Below, piece by piece: positions 23,771 to 35,206 of a stretch of DNA of 43,407 bases. Made by a program: the position numbers and the translations under genes. Every line of letters starts with the position of its first letter. Position 1 is the first letter of the stretch. The notes beneath the pieces are model-generated. The model did not search any database. It saw only the letters and a program-made list of their open reading frames with translations, and was not told where the DNA came from. The DNA is from Gnetum montanum (lineage: Eukaryota > Streptophyta > Gnetopsida > Gnetales > Gnetaceae): NCBI GenBank assembly GCA_015680685.1, contig MNCI01008343.1:6787-50193 (forward strand), written 5' to 3'.

Positions 23771-26729
23771 TCTATGCATAAATATTCCTCTTCTATGCAA
23801 GCCTCGTTTCGATGAGCATGGGATGCATGATGATAATGGTGGGCTTGCCTTAACATGCACAGCATTGGAGACATTCATGCCGAGCCCCACTCTTCATGCT
23901 GCAGTATTAGACCAGACAAGAGCTACTATTGTTGACTACCCTAGGCAATTCTCAAGGGCTTTTGAATGCTATTAAGTTCATGGTTGGTTCCATGAGGATT
24001 GGTTTCCCAATGGGCCAATTCTTCCTCATAGGGTCGATCCTGCACCTAATCTACCTACCCCATTTACTGATGGTATATGATTACATTCTAGACTCCATTT
24101 CCTCTTTGTTGCATCATCATCTACTATGTTTTTAACCTTTCACTTTATGTTTTTTCTACAGTAGCCATCTCCTATGATGAAGTTACTATCATATTAGCGC
24201 GTAATAAGGCCACTCTTCTTATGAAGTATGGAGAGATAGAATAGTTACAACAATGGTTGCAGATGAAGGCCTCTAAGTTAATCATCAACCATCTTACCCG
24301 TGCAGGTTTGATGGACTTGTTCACTTCTCTGACTCCTAATGTTCCAGCAACTAAAATGGTTACCTTTGTTGATTATTTTAGCGATGATGCTTCTCACCCT
24401 ACTACGTGGGTTCGAGGAGTCAAGGTGTCTTTCCACTTGACTGCTGAGTTCCTTTCTAATCTCTTTGGCGTGCCTATGGATGGCACCCAGGTGGCAATAG
24501 AGAAAGTGACTAAAGAAAGCCAAGTCATAAAGGAGCTTGAAGATTGCTTAGGTGTTTCTTGGGGTCCCAAAGGTTTTGCTATGCAAAGTGATACCAAAAC
24601 AATGGAGGTGAACTTCCTGTACCCCCTCTTTCGGGCACGAGCGTTCCTTAAATCTCTTTCTCAAGGAACAAACATTGGGATTGAGTCCGCACGTATCATA
24701 CATGCAGTCCTAGAGACAGGCATGCATTATAATTGGGCACAATTTCTTAGGTCTGGCCTTTGTGGAGAGATTTTTAGATTATGCTCAAACATTAATGCCA
24801 AGTCCCATTTCACATTCGCCTTCTTCACAGGTTATCTACGTAGGTTTGCCGAGTTTTTAGTAGTTTATGATGATAACCATTATGTATTGAGGGATCGTTC
24901 ACAACTATCTCGTCGCTGGGTTCGCCACTTCTTTAAAACTACTAGATCTTAGGACCCACCCAAAGGCATTGAAGAGTTAGTGTCCATTACTACTGGGGGT
25001 GCAGCTAGTCGTTCTCAACAGTCCCGTGATAGCTTGGGATTGGAACCACCTAGACTACACACATCTCTTAGAGGAGCTGAACGTATGATTCGTGAGACTA
25101 TCGAGAGATCCAAGGCGAAGGTAAAGAGAGTTGAACGCCCAAGGGAACCTGCTCTAGAGGTGAGACCACCAAGAGCGAAGAGGATTCGCTTTGTATTGCT
25201 AGAGGAGGGTAGGTATTTTATTATTATATTTTTTATTACATTTTAATTTTTAAGTTTATTAAATGTATGTATATTCTATGTCATACTAATGCTAGAATAC
25301 TGGTGTTATCAGAAGAAAGCCCTAAGAGGGAAAGAGAAGCCTTAGCCCCAATGGTTGAACCTGAAGTGGTCATTGTAGGGCCAGAGGAAGAAGAAAAAGA
25401 AAGGGAAGAAGCGATCGAGGAACTCCCTGTCTCGCAAGAGGAAGATGTAGCAAGCATCATGGGGACGAATCTTGTTGAGGCTTTGGATGCACTTAAGCAT
25501 TCAAGTGATGAGAGGGGTGTTTTCGATGATTTCGTCGATGGGACCTTGCAACTTGGTGATCCACCCAAGCTGACTAGCAAAGGGCTTTTTGGTCTGTTCC
25601 TTTAGCTTGATCCACATTTTGCACCTTTAAACCTTTATGTGTTGCTTTTGATTATCCTGATTATTCCTAGCATCTAAGTAAATGCTGAGGTCTCTGAGGC
25701 ACATACATCCCGAGTAGAGGTGTTAGGGTCTCAGGCCCCTATTAAGGTGACTTCCCCTGCTTGTCCAATGTCTACTGACCAGTTAAGGCCATGGCCTGAA
25801 ATGCCCAATAATATGGACTTTATCACGGGCATTGTTAGTGATGTAGTCGCTTGCCTACAACAAGCTCATCCAGAACTAGGTATCTGTATGTTACGTGTCA
25901 TGCTAAGTATCTGGGTTCATTGTGCTTCTTTGCATTCGTTGTTAATTACAGCTGATTCATGTGTGCAGTACTTATACTTGTAGGCGCCAAGCTTCAATGG
26001 GATCCTTCTGAAGCTGCTCATATTAATGCTCTCTCTAAATTACCAAGAAATATTGAACAAGTACCTAGAAATATTTATGATGCAGTTTCTCGTTGCATCG
26101 TACAAAATGCTAAGTCGCTCTGGACTTGTAGGTGTTCAATTGAGTACCTATGGAATGAGGTGCACTCATTGAAGGAAACATTGGTGAAGGAGAGAGAAGA
26201 GAAAAGGGATCTTCAATCTCATTATGATTTTGCTGCTGCTAGGCTGTCTGGTGATAGTACTTGGCACACGTCTGAGATCACCTATGCATGTTACTAGACA
26301 ATTTTGAACAGCAAAGTTCAGGTGACACGAGATTTAGCCGAACAAAGGGCACAAATGGATTTACTAAATAGGAAATGCCACGATTGAAAATCCTTTGCTG
26401 CCAAGGTACGTAAGTGGTGTCAAGATCAAAAGGATCACAAACACCAGTACAAGAAGTGGTTAAAGGAGGAATCAATTGAACATCATTGGAAGGAAATGTT
26501 CATTGATGGACTAGGCTTGCATCCTCCTTACGATAGGTTTTCCGAGTGCACTGAAGTGGAGGGATCTCCTAAGAGAACCATTACTACCACTTCTGGCGAG
26601 GCTTCGATAGGTATGTTCTCTCTTGAGCATTCTGCTTGGACCTCAGTGGACAAGGGTAAAATCTTGGTCGGTATTGACCTTGGCTTAGAGGAGGATTGGG
26701 CAAATGTACCTGAGGAGGAGATTTTGTGA

Positions 26730-27379
26730 TGCTTGGAGGCTAGTCTAAGGCCCTCTTCACCTGTGAGTATTTTATTATGGTGCTTACTTTTGTATGATTT
26801 TATTGTTTTTAGTGTTAGTGTTATTGTTCTTCTAGGTTTTGTATTCATGAGTTGCTTTATTATGCTCACCTGTTTGTTTGTTTTTTCGTTTTATTATAGG
26901 GACATATTAATGATGAAGTTGGCCCCAATGGAGCAGAAGCAGATGATGTGGAGGATTTTGGGGGCTAGCCCCCTCCTAGTACTGATGTGTGAGCTAAATG
27001 TTAGTCCAGCTTTAGCTACCAAATGTTTTTGATTTTTGATGTCTAATGGAAATGCATGAGGACATATGTAATGATATGGATTTAATTGTGTCATAATGTG
27101 TTGGCATTCTATTGCCATGTTGACATTCAATATTTTTTTCTTCGCTTTATTTTTGTAGTTTTTCTTATTTTATCAGGTATATTGTGAACATATGCATGTA
27201 GCTAAATGTAAAATGAGATGCCAAAATGTAGAACAAAATGTAACACAAATATTTGTAAAAAGAAAAGTAACAAGAATGCATGGATTGAAATTGCAACTTA
27301 CAACATGTAAATGAAAATTTGACATAACGTAACGAGAGTTTGTAAACTTGCAACATACTAAGCTCTAGTTTAAGGCCAT
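26730..27379. other. 3' flank of the antisense gene; no further gene seen
   Basis: T-rich plus-strand sequence, probably an intron or the 3' end of the antisense gene. The short block RDILMMKLAPMEQKQMM near 26900-26960 may be a last exon. No domain was recognised. Confidence 0.35.
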
Positions 27380-27620
27380 TTCGAGCCGTGCACATCATTT
27401 TAGAGTCATGGTGGACCGTTGCATCTATGTTGAAAAAAGGAAAGAGGGATTACTAGTTTTAGGCCATAGTGGGCCAAAAGCAATAATAATTTTAAGAAAC
27501 TCTAAAAGGAACCAGCCATTTTTTACTATGGCTAGTTTAACATCATTGCGGATGTTTACTGGCAGTTTAATGTCGTACTAGACGATTGATAGTTTAACGT
27601 CATTCTGGACACTTTATAGT
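27380..27620. repeat. minisatellite block 3 in element X (after protease)
   Basis: Degenerate units with cores such as tagttttaggccatagtgg, agtttaatgtcgtac and agtttaacgtcattctggac. Together with the block at 15329-15449 it brackets the antisense cassette on both sides. Confidence 0.75.
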
Positions 27621-27625
27621 TTGCC

Positions 27626-28561
27626 CTAGTTATTGAGTTGTTTTTTTATTCTTCGTAGTTTGACATGAGGAGTAGGGCATATAGGTACAATCTTATACTC
27701 CCCTTCCCCTTCACTGGAGATGTCAAAAGGTAGCTCCGACCAAGAGACGTCAACGGGAATGGCTCCTATGTCTGTGACGTCCACTGCTTTCTCAATTCTA
27801 GTAGGATCATGGGTTAACGATTGGTTCATATCTTGAAGTGCACTGATGGTTTCTTGTTTAGGCTCAGAGAACTCAACCTCTGACCCTTGATCCCTTCCCA
27901 AGTGCAAGGAAGTGAGTGATGTTGTTGTGTCCCCGTGTATGATGATTTCATCGCCCTCGTAAGGTAGGTGGATTTCTAGATAGATTGGTGAGGATACGAC
28001 TCTAAGTTGAGCTAACCAAGGTCGTCCAAGAATCAAATTAAACCCCGGCATTTCATAAACCACTACAAATTTAGCCGATGTGGGGAACTACTCCCCTGCT
28101 ACGAAATCCAAGGTAACCGTGCCTTTTACCAAGACACAGGAACCACTAAAGGATTTTAAAAAAGAAGTTGTTGTGGGCCGTATTTGCTCTATAAGACCCA
28201 GTTTTTTGATGACAATAAAGGGTACTACATTTGTTGTTGCTCCATCATCGACATGCACCCTACGTATCTTAAAGTGGTTGACTTGTATTGTTATGAACAT
28301 AGGGGCTATAGTGACCTCTCCAGTTTTCTCATCTCGCTTAATATCATTGGCACAAAATTCTAGGGATGTGGGCCTCGATTCTTGAGGTTTTGGGGATAGT
28401 ACTGCATAAATGGATGGCTCATCTATGGGAAGGTCCTCACTAACAGGAATCGAAGTCAACATACGCACGAGAGCTTCCCAATGTACCAGTGAGGTCATTA
28501 CTAGATCATACAGGCTTAAGGAGGTGTTCTTTTGTTTCAAGGCCTGTGTGACTTGGGTCAA
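27626..28561 (-). pseudogene. element X aspartic protease
   Basis: The frame has the active-site block RRVHVDDGATTNVVPF (D-D-G-A in place of the usual D-S/G-G), then KKLGL, GSCVLVKGTVTLDF and the second conserved block FNLILGRPWL. This pattern is typical of Tat-type retropepsins, in which the catalytic triad is often DGG or DGA. One TAG (28088-28090) splits it. It is in the same frame as gag. The C-terminal part (to 27626) is an acidic tail before the antisense cassette instead of the expected link to RT. Confidence 0.82.
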
Positions 28562-28609
28562 TGCACTCGCTAGATCCTTACCACTTGGGACGCTCTTCTC
28601 TGTGGAGAC

Positions 28610-31408
28610 TTAGTCCATTTGACCTAGCATTCGTATCTCTTGTGGATGGATTCTTTTGTTAGTAACTAGGGATGTTGAGTTTGGGACACTGAGAGTGCCA
28701 GTATCCTTGTCTCGATGACTTGTGCTAGGCTCAATGGTGGACGGAACCATAGGAACAACATTTAGCGGTATAGGCTTCGACGGTCCCAATTCGTGCTCGT
28801 GATGTTCTTTTTCTAGGCGCTCTCTTGTCAGCCTCTTAGCAAGGTGCTCTCGCAAGGGTCGTAGGGGAACTATAGGGGGTTGCATGTCAAGGTGTTTTGG
28901 CACCTGGATCACAAAGGGAGTGGGTCAGGTTTTTGATGGCATGGTTGCTGCTACGACAGAAGGAGGTATGCGAACGATGAATGGTTTTTATGGTGTAGGG
29001 AATATGCATATGACAAAATGGGTTTGGGGAGGTGTTGAGGTAGATGTAGTTTTACAGGGCCTATGAATTACAAAAGGTTTTTGAGGGATGTCTTGTCCAT
29101 TATCCACATGGATAGTGTTAATGACATATGGTGAGTCCTTAGTATTGAGAGGATCCTTGTAGACCCCCATGGGTTGATTTTGGGGCTTTACTGGGTTTGC
29201 CTCGTCAAATACTATTTCACCCCTATCAATCATGCATTGTACATCTTGTTTTAAGGTGAAACAGTAGTCAGTTCCGTGCCCACACCATTGGTGATATTCG
29301 CAAAACCTATCCAACCTAAAGCCTCTCAGAATGGGGGGCTCATCGACTGTTGCTAAAGCTGGGTTTTTAGCCAACTCATAGAATCGATTGTGTTTTTGGG
29401 ACGCCACAGGGGACATTTTTTTGTGTTTGATTAACCCAGCCCTTAGAAGTTGATCTAATAATTGTGAAGGCTTCATAGGCAAGGGTGTGTATTGGGTAGG
29501 ACCTTTTCGTTCAAATGTACGAGTGTGACCCATGTTTGTGGTTTTAGTTGAGGAAGCTTCGGGTGTAGGCGTACATGTTGTTCTATCATGGCTAGTTGGA
29601 GCAGTGGGTTGTTTTCCTTTCTATCTTGAATTTTTAGGTTGGGCTATCTCTGCCACCACTGCTACCGTCGTTTTGGATTTATCCTTATCCTTCCTCATAT
29701 GTTGGCTCCTAAAGGCTAAGTAAGTTGGGTCGTTACTTGCTTGCGCTGCCTCTTCTATGTTTTAAATTTGTGCAAATGCCTGACTCAAAGTACAGACACT
29801 CAAATAATAAAGTTTATATTTAATGAAGTCATTCACGGTAGCCTTAAGGATGGTAAGCAAGTATGTTTCAGGGATGGGCTCGTGAAGTTCATTCAGGGCT
29901 GCACTCCACCTTTGGATAAATTTTTGTACTGGCTCTAACGGTGCTTGTTTAATCTAAATCAGACTATCTAGTGTGGCTTTAGGATTTAAATTATATTTGA
30001 AACAGGTAACGAATTGATGTAACAAATCCTCTAGAGAGGATATGAAGTTAATAGGTAAAGCTCGGTACTAGTCTAAGGCTTTTCCTATCAAGGACATAGC
30101 GAATACATGTAGAATTACATGAGGCCAGGCTTGAAGCAATAGACATTCTAGTCAAAATGTTACCAGATGGGCATTTGAATCTCCCTCTCCATTATATTTG
30201 GTTAATTGAGGTAATGAGATTCCCGATGGTAAGGATAACGGTGGAACTGAAGGATTGATTGGATCATCTTGGTAGAAGTCCAGCATCTTGACTTCCTCAA
30301 TGTTTACAACTTTAAGGCGCTTTATTTCCTCAATTAATGAGTGCATCATTTTCTTTTTGTCTGCCCACTCTTGGGTGGTAGGCAGACCAGCTGATTGAGT
30401 AGATTGCGATTGGTAGTAGTTTGATTGTTGCATTGTCTCTGAAAAGGGACACTATTGGATTGTCCATTGTTGTGGTGAAGCAACATTCAAAGATGGAATT
30501 ACAGTGTGTGATACGTTGTAGTGAGTAGGTTGGTGTTGCTGAACAGCTGGTGAAACCCATTGTCCAACCACAGGTTGTGAGGTGACACCCCAAATGTGTT
30601 GGGCTAAAGTAATCAGAGGTGCTCCATGGGTTTGTACTTGTGGTATGTAGTGGGTGGATGTGGAAGCTGGTATAACTGATGGCATCCTAATTACTTGAGG
30701 TTGGAAGATTGATCCTGCATTAGTTTGAGGAGGGGGTTGTTGGGACTATACTTGCGGAAGAGAGGGTAACGTGGTGACTGGAGGTATGATGGAGATGGAC
30801 GTATCAGATTGAATGTTGGGCATGGAGAAGGTGGGAATGGAAGTGGGTACTTCCTGTTGAGAAACCAGTGCTCGAGTGTTTGCGGATGAAGGAGGAAGTA
30901 TGTTTTCTTCCTACAAAGGTTGGAATAATGGGTTTGTATGGGCATGAGGACTGACAGTATGGTATGAATTGTCATGCTCATATTGGGCCACAAAATCATC
31001 TTCCTCATCTCCACTCTGAGGCTCTATCGGAGGTGGCTGTAAGGTTTGATTCCTTGCCATGAGAAGCTGAGATATGAGTTGATGATGGGGCTCGAAAAGG
31101 GGGATCGTGTCAAATACTGAGGGGGTGAACTCATGACCTCCCTTGTAAATGAGCTCATAGTTTCATTTTTCTTCTCTCTCTATGCGGTCGATAGTCAAGT
31201 TTGCTTGAATCTTCAAGTTATATTGTTCTGGTGTGAGGATTGCATAAGTAGGGTCCTTGCCCTGTAGCCTAAGTGACTGGCGAGTTGAACCTTGAGGGTT
31301 TATCTCTTCAATGATAGTTATGGGTTCTATCGCAGTCACAGGGTTTGAGGTTCTTGCCCTAAAGTCAGAGATCTGCAGTGCTGCTATGTTGATCTGGGAA
31401 GATTCCAT
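28610..31408 (-). pseudogene. element X gag
   Basis: The start chosen is ATG at 31406-31408 (MESSQINIAALQISDF). The frame then contains SLRLQGKDPTYAILTPEQYN, a proline/glutamine-rich stretch, the coiled-coil-like EWADKKKMMHSLIEEIKRL, the gag-core entry motif LPQLTKYNGEGDSNAHLVTF (about 30150-30210) and a knuckle-like CEYHQWCGHGTDYCFTLKQ (about 29300-29240) followed by LI..G-type spacing (CMIDRGEIVF). The pieces at 31163-31525, 30452-30685, 30152-30433, 28988-29533 and 28610-28912 are all in one frame, also shared with protease. Damage is thus by stop codons and not by net frameshifts. Confidence 0.8.
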
Positions 31409-31850
31409 AATGGCGTGGGTAAACCAGCGTGGCAAGCTGGGCGTGAGTGGGCTAGCTTGACAAGCTGGGCATGAGTGAGCTAGCTTAACAAGCTGGGTGT
31501 GTACCAGGCAAGATGCAGGTTGCAAGTACTGAGAGGAGCTCGCTATGATCGGTCGATCATGGTGGTGGGAACGTTACTTGGCAAGCTGTCTATGAAGCAG
31601 CATGTGTACGTTGTTTGGGTTCTGATGATGCAATTGCAGAGTTTGAAGTGCTTGTCGTGACATGAGAGTTTTGCAAGGTTGTACACTCGATTAATTTAGT
31701 GTGAGTAGACTAGGGTGGGCTTGAGCAAGCTGGACTTGAGAAAGCTCAGCTTGAGTTCAGTGCCTGGTCTGTGTAGCGTTTAGAAGGTAGCGTGATTAAC
31801 ATTTTAACAGGATGGTAAACAAGTTGACCCTCCTTCTAGCGCCAATTTAC
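31409..31850 (-). other. 5' leader of element X with primer binding site
   Basis: Leader between the 5' LTR and gag. The PBS on the minus strand is TGGCGCTAGAAGGAGGGTC at 31826-31844, six bases from the LTR. I did not assign the tRNA. The leader also carries AAGCTGGGCGTGAGTG-type repeats (31425-31500, 31700-31765) that echo the LTR words. Confidence 0.75.
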
Positions 31851-33601
31851 TGTGCTGACTGAAATCGTCACCGTGAGGCTGGAAGGGAAAAACAAACGTC
31901 AAAAGATTACCGGAGAAACACAGCCGACCCTGCCTTCATGTGAGGGCAACCTGAAAAAAAAAGAACGAAGGCAGAGTGCCTTGGATGGTCTACACGCAAA
32001 TCAACCAAGGACTTCCCCGAGCGTAAGCTATGGCTTGCGCTGGGGTTACCATAATTGGTGATGTACAAAGTGTAAACAAAGCGTAAAACTACGATGACGT
32101 ATACAAAAGTGTAAAATAGATCAAAATAGAGCAAACAATGTAATGGAAGGCAATAATGAATTGTATTGAACTGCTTAACAAGGATGTACACCAGTCAAAG
32201 CGTAGTTGCGTGTGTGGATATCAAGTCAAGCGCTAAGGCGCAGGGTGATGTGTTTACAGGTGCTTGGATGCTATGAGTCACATGCGCCCGAGCGTCCAAG
32301 GTTGCTAGTCGATGCTCCCAAAGTTGTCAACCTCGAAAATTGCCAACCCTTGTTTATGTGAATGGATGAGATATTTACAAGGTTTGGCTAGGCTCGGGTG
32401 CGAAATTCATGGATGAGATCAATGGCTGAGAGATGAGAGGGAAATGGATCGTGTGACAGGTGTTTGATGGATAGTTGTATGTGAATTGGACATGCGTAGG
32501 CAGGTTACGTTCTCAACTGAATGTACTGTATCTTACAGCGTGTATTGGCTTACGCAAGTTAGCTTACACACATAGAAGTAGATACAATTTGGAGCGTAAG
32601 ATCTTGACAAGCTCACAAATGGTGAAAATTTACAATAATAATGATAGTGTACAATAAGAGAAATTTATTCTGGTTTGCTTGGAACTTCTTGATCCATGGA
32701 TTGATTGCTGCAGGATGCCGATGTGAGTGGGTTTGTGGCTGTCTGAGGCATTTCTATTTCACAAAATCTTCCAACATGAGTTTATTTTGTCTTGGCATGT
32801 CCTCAGCGTGTGTTTGGCGTGCTTTTGACTGGGCATGATCAGTACTCACGCTAGACTCACGCTGCCAGCGTGAGCTAAACGTGACCTCAACGTGAGTAAG
32901 ATGAAAATGATACATTTCACACCAATTTTTGATCTTTAAAGCCTATTCTTTGAGTGCAACAATTGCCTGACTGAGGTTGACCCTGAGAGTGAACTGCATG
33001 TTGAAAACTGAGCTTGGGTGTGCCTCGATTTGACCCACTTTTGGTTGCTCACACTAGGCTCACGTTGCCAGCGTGAGCTAAGTGTGACCCCAGCGTGACC
33101 TAAGCATGAGTAACCAAGTCTTTATGATTTTGGACCTGAAGTCTAGAATTCTGGAGGCTAGGACTTGAAGTAATCATCCATGGACCTTGAGGATGACTTG
33201 CACCTTCAAAGTTAAACCATTTTGACTCGGTTTTGAGGCTCTTGGAGTTTGTTCACGCTGGGTGTGATCAATACTCATGCTAGACTCACGTTGCCAGCAT
33301 GAGCTAAACGTGACCTCAGCGTGACTAAGAAAATTTGTGCAATCTGGCCCAAAATCCAAACTCCCGAATGCTGAAACTTGAAGTGGACAACAATGGCTTT
33401 ATGAAGATGACATGCATCCTTAGATCGAACCATATTTGACTTGATCTTGAAGTCATTAGAGTTGCTCACACTGAGGGCAAGCCCGACGTGACAAGCCCAA
33501 CGTGAGTTCCATGCCTTAGTCAAATTTTTGCCTCCCAAAAGCTCAAAAGGCTGTGAGTTGTTCTCATTCCATAGTGTTAGGCCGAAATTAGCAGTGTTTT
33601 A
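31851..33601 (-). mobile_element. 5' LTR of element X
   Basis: 1751 bp, inner end TGTGCTGACTG at 31851. The outer end reads ...GTGTTTTA at 33601 where the other LTR has ATGTTTCA, so the terminal CA is mutated. It is rich in CAGCGTGAGC words, with CpGs better kept than in the partner LTR. Confidence 0.92.
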
Positions 33602-33606
33602 GTAAC

Positions 33607-35206
33607 TTGATTACAAAATATAATTTAGTACTTAAAAATATGTTACCTACTATTTACCTAATTGAACACATCTTTAGTAAATTGCTAAGGCAACTTACTT
33701 TTGATGCATCCCATAGGAAGCACCAAGGATAGTTTTATTTCATCTTTCCATTGATTATTTTTTCATATTCTCCTTCAAGTTCTACAACCAACAAATCTCT
33801 CAACAAGCCCTCTAACAAAGATTTTCACATTATCTTAATGAAAATATTGACTTACAATTCAGGGGCTAAGTGGTACCCATTCTTTAAAATTATTGAAAAG
33901 AATCACTGACAAGGTCTAAGTGGTACTAGTTCTTTAAAGTCATTTTAAAAAAATCTTTGTTAGGCCAAAATAGATCTTCATAAGATTATCTTTACTAGGT
34001 TACCAGTTAGAACTAAATAAACCCTTCACTTCATAATGGGTTAACCAATCAAAGTTAGACATTGTGCTCTAACAAACTTTGTTTCTTTTGTCATAACCAA
34101 GGACCAATAATGCATTTACTTTTTCAATATCATTTTGCTCACCCTATATAATTCAAAATATAGCACCTTATCATCCCCCTTCCTTTTCTTACTCTTACCT
34201 AAACCACTCCTTGTTATATTGGCCTTCTTGTACCAAACACATCATTTTATTTGTGTTGTTTTACAATCTATGGAGGACCTAATGTTAATCATCATCATTT
34301 TGGTGCTTTTATCCCATCAATATGGGCTAACTTTCTTACTCTTACCTAAACCACTCTTTGTTATATCAGCCTCCTTGTACCAAACACATCATTTTATTTG
34401 TGTTTTTTTACAATCTATGGAGGACCTAATGTCAATCATCATCATTTTGGTGCTTTTACCCCATCAATATGGGCTAAGTTGTTAAATGAAGCAAAATATT
34501 TAACAATATTTTGCTATGGCTAGATGCTAATATTTTTACAAAGATAAAAAGCCTAGTGCTAAATTTTTTATTTCTTCTTTTTTCCTCGTTGTGAGAGAGA
34601 CTTGTCTATGTGATCTACCTAGAACAATGCCTCCAATTTGGCAGGAGAGGCACAAGTGTTAGTGCTAGGATCCAACATCTCTACATGCAGATCATATGAG
34701 CAAACCAATTTGGCCCTGACATGCACTCACATTTTTATTTATGTGTATTCCTGTGGCTCATTTGTAGTCCCTTTCCTTGGTAGAGAACCTTGGAAATGAT
34801 AGAATTCTAAGTTACACCTTAGGATTGACTAAATTCTAAGTTGATTTTTGTGCATAACAAATGATACTTCTTTGGTTTATTAATCCTTTGGAATTAACTG
34901 AATTCAAAGTTAGTACCGTAAAATTGATTGAATATGAGCTTTTTTGTAAATGTGCATTGATCCTTTTAAGTTTATTTTGTGAATGTAAGCTAATCCTTCT
35001 TTGAGGGAAACTTTGATTTTATAGCTAATAAAATTATGCACTAGTCATTTTCCCTAATATCTTGGTAACCTTTTTTAAATAATTTGTTGGATTAGTAAAT
35101 CCCAACATTCTTCATTTGAATGTTATTATTATACTTGCTTATCTAATACCATTCTCTTTAAATAGGAAAATGTGGCAAACATTACACTACAATCCTTATA
35201 TTTTGA
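33607..35206. other. AT-rich intergenic sequence; no gene seen
   Basis: Flank of element X. If X is removed, this continues the sequence before 8382. No coding frame or terminal repeats were seen apart from the tandem duplication at 34188-34480. Confidence 0.55.
34188..34480. repeat. tandem duplication, two units of about 147 bp
   Basis: Units 34188-34334 and 34335-34480 both run from cttactcttacctaaacca to tcaatatgggcta with a handful of substitutions. Non-coding. Confidence 0.85.

Larger units (their letters stand above)
16594..23775 (-). mobile_element. element B: nested non-autonomous LTR element with gag and protease only
   Basis: The insertion is complete, with target duplication tctat at 16594-16598 and 23771-23775. 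LTRs lie at 16599-17556 (3') and 22943-23770 (5'). The PBS at 22924-22941 is complementary to the 3' end of tRNA-Asp, as in Athila-type elements. The minus-strand body has gag and protease, then about 2 kb of non-coding tail, and no RT, RNase H or integrase. It resembles the class called TR-GAG elements. Replication would have depended on enzymes from another element. Confidence 0.9.
16039..26729 (+). pseudogene. intron-containing antisense gene carried by element X (putative plant transposon protein type)
   Basis: The plus-strand gene opposes element X. Exons inferred from open frames and GT-AG borders: a tentative first exon 16039-16112 (ATG, MEDSEELLQHLP, donor CGCAG|GTTCG), 23802-24072, 24162-25208, 25313-25605, about 25671-25879 and 25984-26729. 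Borders 24072/24162 and 25208/25313 keep the frame exactly; the first-to-second join does not, so exon 1 is uncertain. The third exon has the WVRGVKVSFHLTAEFLSNLFGVP motif of PF20167-like plant retrotransposon ORFs. The fourth is acidic, and the last has a coiled coil (LKETLVKEREEKRDLQ). In-frame stops (for example 23971, 24236, 24950, 26295, 26385) mark it as dead. Element B sits in its first intron. Antisense extra ORFs are known in Tat elements, usually near the 3' LTR rather than between protease and RT. Confidence 0.65.
8382..33606 (-). mobile_element. element X: large Tat-type Gypsy LTR retrotransposon with nested insertion
   Basis: A complete terminal structure is visible: 5-bp target duplications gtaac at 8382-8386 and 33602-33606, LTRs of 1750 and 1751 bp (8387-10136 and 31851-33601), a PBS beside the right LTR and a PPT beside the left LTR. 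The element runs on the minus strand. The order is gag, protease, a cassette with an antisense gene, RT, RNase H, archaeal-type second RNase H, integrase. The dual RNase H and great length (about 18 kb without the nested element B) mark the Tat (Ogre/Retand-like) group. All frames carry nonsense mutations, so it is inactive. CpG decay between the LTRs shows it is not very recent. Confidence 0.9.

Noticed and set aside
34135-34485. 116-codon plus-strand frame with membrane-like segments
   Set aside because: It is produced by the 147-bp tandem duplication of AT-rich sequence. No start context or domain supports it.
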